From contig OZ243953.1 in assembly GCA_965214475.1 (NCBI GenBank), positions 1,674,001 through 1,738,000 of the forward strand: a stretch of 64,000 nt of DNA. Reading direction: 5' to 3'. Under the pieces are notes generated by a model. That model saw only the letters and a program-made list of their open reading frames with translations, did not search any database and was not told the origin of the DNA. This document shows positions 50,064 to 58,587 of this stretch, piece after piece. A program made the translations under genes and the position numbers. The stretch's first letter is position 1. Every line of letters starts with the position of its first letter. Origin of the DNA: SIRX01 sp965214475. Lineage in GTDB: Bacteria > Actinomycetota > Rubrobacteria > Rubrobacterales > Rubrobacteraceae.

Positions 50064-50111
50064 TTAGATTCTCCTTGTATGAAAGTGTCAACAATCCGAA
50101 TCAATCTTTTT

Positions 50112-50924
50112 CTAGCGGGCCAGGCCGTTCAGAAAAGTCTCTACCTCCTCCACGGTGTTCAGAAAATAGTCGGCTGCCGTGTTCCGGTCACCTACTTCCG
50201 GGTCGTCGGGATATCCGACGAAGATGCCAAGACCTTGGTCTTCTAGCGCCTCGAAAGCATGCTCGTCGGTGTGATCGTCGCCCAGGTAGATAGGGACCAC
50301 GTCGTCCCGGTCTAACCCAAGAGTCTCAAGCAAATAGAGCACCGCTTTCCCTTTATCCCAGTCGAGCTTGGGCTGCATTTCGTAGACCATCTTGCCCGGC
50401 GTCATCTTCAAGTCTTCGGGATGGTCGGCGAGTATCCGGTCTACGGTTTGCTTTATCTGCGGCTGTTCTTCCTCCGAGACAAGCCGGTAGTGAACCGCGA
50501 CGGAGGCTTTCTTCGGCTCGATCGAAGCGCCTTCTATTGACCCGACCTCTTCTTTGAACCGCGCCTTCGTTTCTTCGAGAAGCTCTTCATACCCGCTCCC
50601 GGCGTCGTGCTCTATAGTGCCTTCCTCCGGACTCCAGATGTCGAAGCCGTGGCTTCCGGCGACGATGAGGTTGTCCAGTCCCATAAGCTCCTGCACAACG
50701 GGACGATCCCGCCCGCTAACGACGCACACCGTACACCGCTCGGCCAGACCGCTAACCGCATCCCGCATGCTATCGGAGATGACGGCGTCCTCCGGCTTAT
50801 CCACGATTGGCGTGAGAGTGCCATCGTAGTCGAGGAACACTGCCGGCTGCTTGCCGGATAGGCGTTGCTCCAGTTCCTCTTTGTGCTCTACCGCGTCCGG
50901 CAGGTCTCTAATATTCTTTGCCAC
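50112..50924 (-). CDS. otsB: Trehalose-6-phosphate phosphatase
   Basis: 270 residues, HAD fold with FLDYDGTLTPI (nucleophile Asp32, Asp34), VVSGRD, GSHGFDIWSP, KMVYEMQPKLDWDKGKAV and LGDDHTDEHAFEAL. These are the OtsB-type motifs, including the cap residues that read trehalose 6-phosphate. GTG 50924 follows GGAGAAG. No OtsA is in the window. It sits between beta-phosphoglucomutase and GH65, so trehalose or its phosphate likely passes through this gene set. Confidence 0.93.
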   Translation of the reverse strand: MAKNIRDLPDAVEHKEELEQRLSGKQPAVFLDYDGTLTPIVDKPEDAVISDSMRDAVSGLAERCTVCVVSGRDRPVVQELMGLDNLIVAGSHGFDIWSPEEGTIEHDAGSGYEELLEETKARFKEEVGSIEGASIEPKKASVAVHYRLVSEEEQPQIKQTVDRILADHPEDLKMTPGKMVYEMQPKLDWDKGKAVLYLLETLGLDRDDVVPIYLGDDHTDEHAFEALEDQGLGIFVGYPDDPEVGDRNTAADYFLNTVEEVETFLNGLAR

Positions 50925-50981
50925 ACCCTTCTCCTCTCACACTGACAACTTATCGCAGCAGACAATCCGAAGAGCATCGTG

Positions 50982-51773
50982 TCAAGCATTCTCCAGACGG
51001 CCTTTCTCCAGAGCACCGAGATCCACATCATCCAGGCTGGTTACTACCAGATCCGCGCCCGCCTCGGCCAGCGCTTCTTCGTCGTCGGCCCGGGCCAATC
51101 CAAGGGCAGCCATCTCACCGGCTTTCGCCGCCTGGACGCCGTTAGCGGCGTCTTCTACTACGAAGCTCTCGTCCGTCGAGGTTCCCAGTTCCTCAGCGGC
51201 AGTCAGGAAGATCATAGGGTGCGGCTTGCCCTGCTCGAAGTCCCTACCGCTTACGTTAGCATCCAGGATATCCAAAAGCGTGTAGCCCGATTCCACAAAG
51301 TTGTATTCGAGTCCTTCTTGCTCCACGAACTCATCGAGTCGTACTCGCACGAGGAAATCGTTGGCGTTTTTGGACGAGGAGGCCGCACCTATCCTTAGTC
51401 CGGCGTCTTTGACGGCCAGGATGAAACGCAGGGCGTCCGGGTAGGCGTAGAACTGGCTGGCTTCTATGAGATTCACGATCATCTTCTGCTTGCTGTCCCC
51501 ATATTCTTGGGCACGCTTTTCCGGTTCGGGCACGTCGAAGTACTCCAGCGCGTCTTGTGCCCCGGCGTAGCGAGGTTTGCCGCTCATGACGGTCTGGTAA
51601 ACCTCCGGGGTGAATTTCTCTGGCGACCAGGAGGTCTGATCCCGGATGTCGGCCCACTCGTTCTCCATAAGCTCTTTCAGTCCCTCGCGCCAGGCCTCTT
51701 CGTGGGGCGAATCGACCAGCACCCCGTCCACGTCGAAGATAGCCCCCGTAAATCCTTCTGTAGACAATTCCAT
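50982..51773 (-). CDS. pgmB: Beta-phosphoglucomutase-like HAD protein
   Basis: 263 residues. Motif I FDVDGVLVDSPHEEAW has the Asp pair of mutases (Asp14, Asp16). Helical cap follows, then AASSSKNANDFL (motif II), GKPHPMIFLTAAEELG (motif III Lys) and FVVEDAANGVQAAKAGEM. It converts beta-glucose 1-phosphate to glucose 6-phosphate. The cap is longer than in lactococcal PgmB, so another sugar phosphate is possible. ATG 51773 directly abuts AAGGAGG; the in-frame TTG 51767, six bases beyond that site, is the likelier true start. Confidence 0.88.
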   Translation of the reverse strand: MELSTEGFTGAIFDVDGVLVDSPHEEAWREGLKELMENEWADIRDQTSWSPEKFTPEVYQTVMSGKPRYAGAQDALEYFDVPEPEKRAQEYGDSKQKMIVNLIEASQFYAYPDALRFILAVKDAGLRIGAASSSKNANDFLVRVRLDEFVEQEGLEYNFVESGYTLLDILDANVSGRDFEQGKPHPMIFLTAAEELGTSTDESFVVEDAANGVQAAKAGEMAALGLARADDEEALAEAGADLVVTSLDDVDLGALEKGRLENA

Positions 51774-51842
51774 CCTCCTTCTTTCAAACTGTCTTCCCGA
51801 TAATTATTCGGCCGGCCATTCCGGCCTCTAAACCCTTTGCAT

Positions 51843-52028
51843 CTAGCTCCTCGCGGTTTCGGTACTCCTCAGAGACAAGGCCGGGTCCTCGGTAGCTTCC
51901 CACAACCACTCGCAATTTTCTGAAGCGACGCCCGACTTTTCGCGTTCGATGGATAGCGTCGGGCCGTCTATATCGAGATCCGCATTCCCGATGGACGGCT
52001 CGTGGGTAGCGTCTTTTGTAGGGATCAA
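51843..52028 (-). CDS. Possible 61-residue hypothetical protein
   Basis: A short frame between ppdK and pgmB, reading IPTKDATHEPSIGNADLDID then GPTLSIEREKSG and CEWLWEATEDPALSL: acidic, soluble, no known motif. TTG 52028 has AAAGGAG nine bases before it; the frame is also open to 52049. Same direction as its neighbours and a sensible ribosome site, but nothing else supports it. Confidence 0.35.
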   Translation of the reverse strand: MIPTKDATHEPSIGNADLDIDGPTLSIEREKSGVASENCEWLWEATEDPALSLRSTETARS

Positions 52029-52075
52029 ATCCGCCAACTCCTTTCGCAAGAGAACTCGCCGGCCTCTCGGACCTG

Positions 52076-54736
52076 TCAGCCTGTGCTCGCCTCCGCCATG
52101 CTGCCTTCAGCGTTCAAAGCCGTCTGGGCCGCCGCCAGCCGCGCCACTGGCACCCGGTACGGGGAGCAGGAGACGTAGTCCAGGCCCACCTCGTGGAAGA
52201 ACTTTATGCTCTCAGGGTCCCCGCCGTGCTCCCCGCAGATTCCCAGCTTGAGGTTTGGGTTTTCCCCGCGTCCTCTTTCGCAGGCCATAGAGACGAGCTG
52301 GCCGACACCGTCTACGTCTATGGTCTCAAAGGGGTTTCTGGAGAGGACTCCGCCTTCGAGATACCGGGCGAGAAAGGCGCCTTCGGCATCGTCGCGGGAG
52401 AGCCCGCAGGTGGTCTGGGTGAGGTCGTTGGTGCCGAAGGAGAAGAAGTCCGCTTCCGTGGCGATCTTATCCGCCACCGCGCAGGCCCGCGGAAGCTCTA
52501 TCATCGTGCCGACCTTGAGCGGAGTATCGGGGCCGAGGACTTGACCGACGACGTCCTCGATTTCCCCACGAACTTCGGCTAGTTCCGGCCTGAAGCCGAC
52601 CAGGGGAACCATGATCTCCACGTCTGGGTCGTAGCCTTCCTCCTTCACGGATTTCGCGGCCTCAGCGATGGCCTTCGCCTGCATCCGGTAGAGACCGGGG
52701 CGCATGATACCCAGCCGGCAACCGCGCAAGCCCAGCATCGGGTTTGCCTCTTCCAGACTCTCCACGACCCGCAGTTGACGCTTTATCTCGGTCTTTTCGT
52801 CGAAATCTTCGTCTCCGATCTCGGCAAGCCGCGCGTAAAGTTCCTGGGAGTCTGGGAGGAACTCGTGCAACGGCGGGTCGAGTAGGCGAATTGTGACGGG
52901 CAAGCCGCTCATCGCCTTCAAGATACCCTCGAAGTCTCCCCGCTGAAGAGGGGCGAGTCTATCGAGAGCGTCCGTGGTGGCATCTTCGTTCTCGGAGAGG
53001 ATCATCTCTCGCACGATCTCCAACCGGCCCTCTTCCATGAACATGTGCTCCGTCCGACACAGCCCGATCCCCTCAGCGCCGAGCTCCCGGGCTTTCTCCG
53101 AGTCCTTCGGGGTGTCGGCGTTCGCCCTGACCCCCAGGGTTCGAAACTCGTCCGCCCAGGCGAGAACCGTCTCGAAGTCGTCGCTCATCTCCGCGTCTAC
53201 CAGCGGAACGTCCCCTTCGACGACCCTACCGCTCGAACCCTCAATGGTAATTTTGTCGTCACCACTGAAGGTCTTGCCGTTGATGCTGAACTCTCCGGCG
53301 TTAGCGTCTATCTTGAGTGCCTTACACCCGGTTACCGCTGGAATTCCCATTCCCCGGGCGACTACCGCGGCGTGGCTCGTCATGCCGCCGAGGGCCGTAA
53401 GCGTGCCTTTTGCAAAACTCATGCCGTGTACGTCGTCCGGGGTGGTCTCCTTGCGCACCAGGATAACGCTATCTCCCGCCTCGCCGCGCTCTTCGGCTTC
53501 TTCGGCGGTGAAGACTATGGTTCCCGTGGCAGCGCCGGGTGAGGCGGGCAAACCTTCGGCGAGCACTTCCAGGTCGGCTTCGGGGTCTATGTACGGATGT
53601 AGCACCTGATTCAGGTATTGGGGATCTATGCGCATCACGGCCTCTTTGCGGCTGATGATGCCTTCGTCGGCCATCTCACGCGCGATCTTGAGCGCCGCAA
53701 CCGCCGTGCGCTTGCCGGTACGCGTCTGGAGCATATAGAGCTTGTCCCGCTCCACGGTGAATTCGATGTCCTGCATCTCCCGGTACTCGTTCTCCAACCT
53801 CTGCATGGTTTCTTTAAGTTCTTGAAATGCGTTTGGCAAAAACTCTTCCATCTCGGCGATGGGTTTCGGGGTACGGATGCCGGCCACCACGTCCTCACCC
53901 TGAGCGTTCATGAGAAACTCGCCGAAAAGACCCTGCTCTCCGGTTGATGGGTCGCGGGTGAAGACGACGCCGGTGGAGGAGGTGTCGCCCATGTTCCCGA
54001 ACACCATCGCCTGAACCGTAACCCCGGTACCCAACTCGTCCGGTAGGCCGTATTCCTTACGGTAGCGTTTGGCCCGGTCGTTGTCCCAAGAATCGAAGAC
54101 CGCCTGAATGGAAAGCTCTAGCTGTTTTCTGGGATCCTGAGGGAAAGAGTCCCCGGTTGCGTCCTTGACGATCTTCTTGTAGCTCTCTATAAGCTGCTTG
54201 AAGTCGTCAGCGGTAAGGTCCGTGTCGTCCTCGGCGCCGCGCTCGTCTTTGAGTGACTCTAGGGCTTCTTCGAACTTCCCGTGCTCGACGTTCAAGACCA
54301 CGTCGCCGAACATCTGGATAAAGCGACGGTAAGAATCGTAGGCGAAACGCTCATCGTCGGTGCTGCCGGCGAAACCCTCTACCGCTTCGTCGTTGATACC
54401 CAGGTTCAGCACAGTATCCATCATGCCCGGCATGGAGACGGCGGCCCCGCTACGGACCGAGACGAGCAGAGGATCTTCTGCATCACCCAGTCCTTTGCCG
54501 ATGGATTCTTCCAGTTTAACGAGGTTTTCCTCTATCTGCTCCGCAATCTCTTGGGATAGCTCGCCGTTCTTCATGTAATCCCGGCAGGCTTCGGTGGTGA
54601 TGGTGAAACCCGGCGGCACCGGGAGATCCAGGTTGCTCATCGCCGCCAACCCGGCGCCTTTCCCGCCCAAAAGTTCCTTCGAGACCTCAGCAGCCTCGGA
54701 AAATTCGTATACGAAAGCTTCGTTCGCCACGGTCAT
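52076..54736 (-). CDS. ppdK: Pyruvate, phosphate dikinase
   Basis: Interconverts pyruvate + ATP + Pi with PEP + AMP + PPi. 886 residues from ATG 54736 (MTVANEAFVYEF), which follows GGAAAGG. ATP-grasp N domain: LGGKGAGLAAM, LVSVRSGAAVSMPGMMDTVL, GVVFTRDPSTGEQGLFGEFL. Central phospho-His domain: GGMTSHAAVVARGMGIPAV. C-terminal PEP/pyruvate barrel: EGIGLCRTEHMFM, LLDPPLHEFLP, NPMLGLRGCRLG, FSFGTNDLTQTT, GICGEHGGDP, YVSCSPYRVPVARLAAAQ. Lies in one strand run with the PTS genes, where it could regenerate the PEP they use. Confidence 0.96.
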   Translation of the reverse strand: MTVANEAFVYEFSEAAEVSKELLGGKGAGLAAMSNLDLPVPPGFTITTEACRDYMKNGELSQEIAEQIEENLVKLEESIGKGLGDAEDPLLVSVRSGAAVSMPGMMDTVLNLGINDEAVEGFAGSTDDERFAYDSYRRFIQMFGDVVLNVEHGKFEEALESLKDERGAEDDTDLTADDFKQLIESYKKIVKDATGDSFPQDPRKQLELSIQAVFDSWDNDRAKRYRKEYGLPDELGTGVTVQAMVFGNMGDTSSTGVVFTRDPSTGEQGLFGEFLMNAQGEDVVAGIRTPKPIAEMEEFLPNAFQELKETMQRLENEYREMQDIEFTVERDKLYMLQTRTGKRTAVAALKIAREMADEGIISRKEAVMRIDPQYLNQVLHPYIDPEADLEVLAEGLPASPGAATGTIVFTAEEAEERGEAGDSVILVRKETTPDDVHGMSFAKGTLTALGGMTSHAAVVARGMGIPAVTGCKALKIDANAGEFSINGKTFSGDDKITIEGSSGRVVEGDVPLVDAEMSDDFETVLAWADEFRTLGVRANADTPKDSEKARELGAEGIGLCRTEHMFMEEGRLEIVREMILSENEDATTDALDRLAPLQRGDFEGILKAMSGLPVTIRLLDPPLHEFLPDSQELYARLAEIGDEDFDEKTEIKRQLRVVESLEEANPMLGLRGCRLGIMRPGLYRMQAKAIAEAAKSVKEEGYDPDVEIMVPLVGFRPELAEVRGEIEDVVGQVLGPDTPLKVGTMIELPRACAVADKIATEADFFSFGTNDLTQTTCGLSRDDAEGAFLARYLEGGVLSRNPFETIDVDGVGQLVSMACERGRGENPNLKLGICGEHGGDPESIKFFHEVGLDYVSCSPYRVPVARLAAAQTALNAEGSMAEASTG

Positions 54737-54962
54737 GGTCCTTTCCCTAGCCCCGCGAGCCTGGCATTTATTCAATTCGGCGCTTTATGAGCCGCCTTTT
54801 CGATCCCTTTCCATCTCGAACCTAAATCCTTGCGAAAACTGGCTCTCTCCCCTGGCTCGCCATCGCGAGGTTTAGCCGCCATTCGCCAGGCGCCGGAAGA
54901 GGATGAGTTTGTCCCCACTTTCGGGCCGCTTCCTCTCCCTCGACGTTCGACTCTCTACGCTT

Positions 54963-56603
54963 CTACGTCTCGGACACCACCTTCTTTGCTTTCGGTATGG
55001 ACGGCGCGCTCATGGAGAGTTCTTTGACGCCCAGCTCTATCAGCTTCGGTGCGAGTTCCGGGTCGGCGGCGGCTTCGCCACACACCCCGACCCAGATGCC
55101 GGCCTCTTCGGCAGCCTCACAAGTCAGCCCGATGAGCTTCAGCACCGCCGGATGGTCGGCACCTTGCAGGTGCCGTAGCCGCTCGTTACCCCGGTCGGCG
55201 GCAAGGGTGTACTGGACCAGGTCGTTCGTCCCGACTGAGAAGAAGGCGACTTCTTTCGCCAGATCCTCGGCGCAGATCGCCGCCGCCGGCGTCTCTACCA
55301 TCACCCCGACATCCACGTCCCCGAACTCTGTACCAGCATCTTCTAACTCGCCCCGGCACTCCTCGATCAACTCCTTGGCGGAACGCACTTCATCGGCGTT
55401 GACGATCATGGGGAACATGATCTTGACGTTGCCGTGTGCCGCACTCCGCAGCAACGCCTTTAGCTGCGGTTTGAACAACTCTGGAACGTCCAGGCACATC
55501 CTGATGCCGCGCCAACCCAGGAACGGGTTCTCTTCCACGGGCTGTTCGACACCGGGTAGGTCCTTATCCCCGCCCACGTCCAGCGTCCTGAAGATGACCG
55601 GCTTCTCACCGAACGCTTCGGCCACCTTGCTGTAGACCTCGAACTGCTCGTCCTCCGTAGGTAGCTCATCACGCTCCATAAACAGGAACTCGGTGCGGAA
55701 AAGTCCCACACCTTCAGCACCCCACTCCAGGGCGTCTTCGGCTTCCGCCGCGGAGCCCAGGTTGGCGGAGACTTCTATGCGACGTCCGTCGCTGGTGTAG
55801 GCTTCGGCGTCTTTGTATTGTTCGAGCTCCTTGCGCTCTTCTTCTAGTTCCTTCTCTCGTTTTTCTATGTCCGAGATGGTGTCTTCGTCCGGGTCGGCGA
55901 TAGCGTAACCCTCGCCGCCGTTGATCGCGACCGTTTCGGCCTCGAATGCTTCTTCCAGAGCCGTGCCCACGCCGACGACGGCGGGGATCCCCATGGAGCG
56001 GGCCATGATCGAGACGTGAGAAGTCTTGGAACCCTCGGCAGTTACGAACCCGAGCGCCATACCCTTCGGCACGCGGGCCGTGTCCGACGGGGCGAGGCTG
56101 CGCGCCAGGACCACGGACGGCTCATCTAAGAACTCGAGTCCGGTGGCGGCCTCGCCCATGACTTCGGCCGCTATCTGGCGGGCAACGTCGCGCACGTCGT
56201 CGGCGCGCGCTTGCATGTATTCATCTTCCATGTTGGCGAACATCTGGGCGTACTCCTCGCCGACCGCGAGGATCGCCGCCTCCGGGCTCTCAAGGTTCTT
56301 TACGCGCTCCTTAACACCGTCGGCAAGCTCCGGATCCTGGGCGAGTTCCGTGTGGGCGTCGAAGATCGCCGCCTCATCCTCGTTCCCCTGCTCACGCATC
56401 TTCTCCGCCGTCTCCGAAAGCTTCGGCACGACGGCCTGGACCGCTTCATCGAAGCGTTCGATCTCCTTTTCGACCTCTTCCTCGCTTATGCTCGCCCGGT
56501 CTGGCTCCAGCTCTCCAGCGTCGTGGACGAACACCGGCCCGACCGCGACCCCTTCAGAGGCCGCGACGCCTTCCATCCTGGTGACTCCTGCCTTCTCTAC
56601 CAT
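54963..56603 (-). CDS. ptsI: PTS enzyme I
   Basis: First PTS step: PEP to enzyme I to HPr. 546 residues, slightly short of the usual ~570. N-terminal swivel: GVAASEGVAVGPVFVHD, helical HPr-binding domain (AIFDAHTELAQDPELA), phospho-His in GSKTSHVSIMARSMGIPAV. C-terminal PEP barrel: GVGLFRTEFLFMER, RTLDVGGDKDLPG, NPFLGWRGIRMCLD, MFPMIVNADEVRSAKE, FFSVGTNDLVQYTLAADRGN, CGEAAADPELAPKLIELG. ATG 56603 has AAAGGAG about 11 bases upstream. HPr lies 65 bases upstream. Confidence 0.96.
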   Translation of the reverse strand: MVEKAGVTRMEGVAASEGVAVGPVFVHDAGELEPDRASISEEEVEKEIERFDEAVQAVVPKLSETAEKMREQGNEDEAAIFDAHTELAQDPELADGVKERVKNLESPEAAILAVGEEYAQMFANMEDEYMQARADDVRDVARQIAAEVMGEAATGLEFLDEPSVVLARSLAPSDTARVPKGMALGFVTAEGSKTSHVSIMARSMGIPAVVGVGTALEEAFEAETVAINGGEGYAIADPDEDTISDIEKREKELEEERKELEQYKDAEAYTSDGRRIEVSANLGSAAEAEDALEWGAEGVGLFRTEFLFMERDELPTEDEQFEVYSKVAEAFGEKPVIFRTLDVGGDKDLPGVEQPVEENPFLGWRGIRMCLDVPELFKPQLKALLRSAAHGNVKIMFPMIVNADEVRSAKELIEECRGELEDAGTEFGDVDVGVMVETPAAAICAEDLAKEVAFFSVGTNDLVQYTLAADRGNERLRHLQGADHPAVLKLIGLTCEAAEEAGIWVGVCGEAAADPELAPKLIELGVKELSMSAPSIPKAKKVVSET

Positions 56604-56668
56604 ATGCGCGTCTTCTCCTTTCCCCGGCTCTTACCCAGAGCCCGATGACGCTCTTCTATAGTTTGGTG

Positions 56669-56935
56669 TTACGCCTCCGGTTCTGCGTTGGTTATAAGGT
56701 CGGCCAGCGCGTCCGCAGCCTCCTCTTCGTCATCTCCCTCAGCCCGGATCGTAAGCTCATCGTCCTTGGCGGCCCCCAGGCTCATCAGGCTCAGCGAGCT
56801 CTTGGCGTTAGCTTCTTTGTCGCCTTTGATCACCTTTATGTCCGAATCGTATTTCTTGGCTTCCTTAACGAACTCCGCCGCCGGACGGGCGTGGAGCCCT
56901 TCTTCTGGAACTATGGTTACTTCTCTCTCCTGCAC
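56669..56935 (-). CDS. ptsH: HPr phosphocarrier protein (copy 1)
   Basis: 88 residues. Accepts phosphate from enzyme I on His15 (EEGLHARPAAEF) and passes it to sugar EIIA domains; AKSSLSLMSLGA carries the Ser46 position used for regulation in Firmicutes. GTG 56935 start. Lies between mtlD and ptsI. A close paralogue is at 62800-63060 with seven substitutions in the first 85 residues. All consensus residues are kept in this copy, so it is probably the main HPr. Confidence 0.95.
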   Translation of the reverse strand: MQEREVTIVPEEGLHARPAAEFVKEAKKYDSDIKVIKGDKEANAKSSLSLMSLGAAKDDELTIRAEGDDEEEAADALADLITNAEPEA

Positions 56936-56996
56936 TATCCATCCTCCTTCGTTCTGGAACCACTACTCACGAAACTACCTGTAAAGCCTGGACGCT

Positions 56997-58136
56997 TTAA
57001 TCCTCCTCTGTCTGTTCGAGCGCGAGTTCTACCAGCGGATGGTCTTCATCCACCCCGGCGCATTGGCTCAATGCCGCCCGCTCCCCACGGTCACGGACCA
57101 ACTCCTGCAACTCCACCGCTTCTTCGTCTTCAGGATCATCGTAACGTAAAACAGCGGAGATCACCTCCGCCAGGTGGATGGGCTCGTGGCCCAAATCCAA
57201 CAACTGAATCGCCGGCGAGACGAGCCGCTCTTCGCGGCCCAGCTTCCGCATCGGGGTGCGGGCCACCCGGGTAACCTCGTCCGATATGTACGGGTTACTG
57301 AAACGGGAGAGTATTTTCTGCTTGTATTTATCGTGTTCGTCTTCGTCGAACCCGTGTTTCTCTACCAGCAGCCGTCCGGTCTCGTCCAACACGCCCGACA
57401 CTTTCTCCCGCACCGAATCGTCCTCGACCGCTTCGGCTATGGTCGGAAGGCCGTTCGCGTAGCCGAGATACGCCACGGAGGCGTGCCCCGTGTTGACGGT
57501 GAACAACTTCCGCTCGATATACGGTGACAGATCCTGCACGTAGGTGATCCCGTCTACGTCCGGCTTCTCGCCCACTACCTGGGATTCATCCACCACCCAC
57601 TCATAGAAGGGCTCGACAGTTACGTCCAGGCCTTCGGTACTCTGCTGCGGTACGATCCGGTCTACCGCCGCGTTCGGGAACCCTGCCACCTCTTCGAGGG
57701 CCTCGACATCGTTTGAATCAATGTGTTGCATCACGTAACCGTGAAGCGCTTCGCTACCGCCGACTATGTTCTCACAGGCGATCACGTTTACAGGTGATCC
57801 GCCGTTCTTAGCACGGGCGGACAACCCTTCGGCCAGAAGCTCACTGATAACGGGTAAGACATTCGGGCCGACCGCGGTGGTTATGAGGTCTGCCTCCGCC
57901 ACTCGCTCGACGACCGCGTCCGAGTCTTCTTGGGAGTGTAGCGCCGTGACCTTATCCACGGTAAAGTGCTCTTCCGACTCGTCGGCCAGGATCACGTCGT
58001 AGTGTTGTTCCTTTTTCAGCGCCTCTACAACCTCGTCCTGGATGTCTACGAAAGTAGTTTCGTAGCCGGCCTGGTTCAGTACCTGGCCGATAAAACCTCG
58101 ACCGATGTTTCCGGCGCCGAAGTGTACGCTTCTCAT
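56997..58136 (-). CDS. mtlD: Mannitol-1-phosphate 5-dehydrogenase
   Basis: Oxidises mannitol 1-phosphate to fructose 6-phosphate with NAD. 379 residues. N-terminal Rossmann motif VHFGAGNIGRGFIG, TTAVGPNVLP, VIACENIVGGSEAL, FPNAAVDRIVP, then the polyol-dehydrogenase core ERKLFTVNTGHASVAYLGY with catalytic Lys, and NPYISDEVTRVARTPMRKLG. ATG 58136 directly follows the TAA of mtlF, so translation is coupled. Confidence 0.96.
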   Translation of the reverse strand: MRSVHFGAGNIGRGFIGQVLNQAGYETTFVDIQDEVVEALKKEQHYDVILADESEEHFTVDKVTALHSQEDSDAVVERVAEADLITTAVGPNVLPVISELLAEGLSARAKNGGSPVNVIACENIVGGSEALHGYVMQHIDSNDVEALEEVAGFPNAAVDRIVPQQSTEGLDVTVEPFYEWVVDESQVVGEKPDVDGITYVQDLSPYIERKLFTVNTGHASVAYLGYANGLPTIAEAVEDDSVREKVSGVLDETGRLLVEKHGFDEDEHDKYKQKILSRFSNPYISDEVTRVARTPMRKLGREERLVSPAIQLLDLGHEPIHLAEVISAVLRYDDPEDEEAVELQELVRDRGERAALSQCAGVDEDHPLVELALEQTEED

Positions 58137-58574
58137 TTAGACAACGTCGTCGAAGAACGCCAGCAACTCGTCTTTAGACTCCGCCTGGACGATCTTGGCT
58201 ACGTTCTCCTCGTCCGAGCAGACTTGTGCAATGTTGGAGAGTATTTCGAGGTGTTCGTCGCCCTTGCCGGCTATGCCGATTATCAACATCGCTATTTCGC
58301 CGTCACCGTAGTCCACACCCTCGGGGACTGTCAAGATGGAGAGCCCGGATTTCTCTACCCACTGCTTGGAGTCGCTCGTGCCGTGGGGGATTGCGACGGC
58401 GTTGCCCATGAACGTCGAGACGGACTTTTCCCGTTCGAACATCGAGTCTATATACTTCTCTTCCACGTATCCGTTCTGCACGAGTAGGTCACCAGCGCGC
58501 TGAATCGCCTCCTCCTGGGACTCTAGTTCTACACCCAGCTCTATGTTGTCCTTGACCAATACGTCGTCAGCCAT
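58137..58574 (-). CDS. mtlF: Mannitol PTS EIIA
   Basis: 145 residues, free-standing EIIA of the mannitol/fructose type. Phospho-His is in NAVAIPHGTSDSK, with the flanking SVSTFMG and the ending CSDEENVAKIVQAESKDELL. It takes phosphate from HPr to the IIB domain(s) of MtlA. ATG 58574 follows AGGAGC; the frame is also open to TTG 58580. Lies between mtlR and mtlD. Confidence 0.95.
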   Translation of the reverse strand: MADDVLVKDNIELGVELESQEEAIQRAGDLLVQNGYVEEKYIDSMFEREKSVSTFMGNAVAIPHGTSDSKQWVEKSGLSILTVPEGVDYGDGEIAMLIIGIAGKGDEHLEILSNIAQVCSDEENVAKIVQAESKDELLAFFDDVV

Positions 58575-58587
58575 CTTCAAGCTCCTT

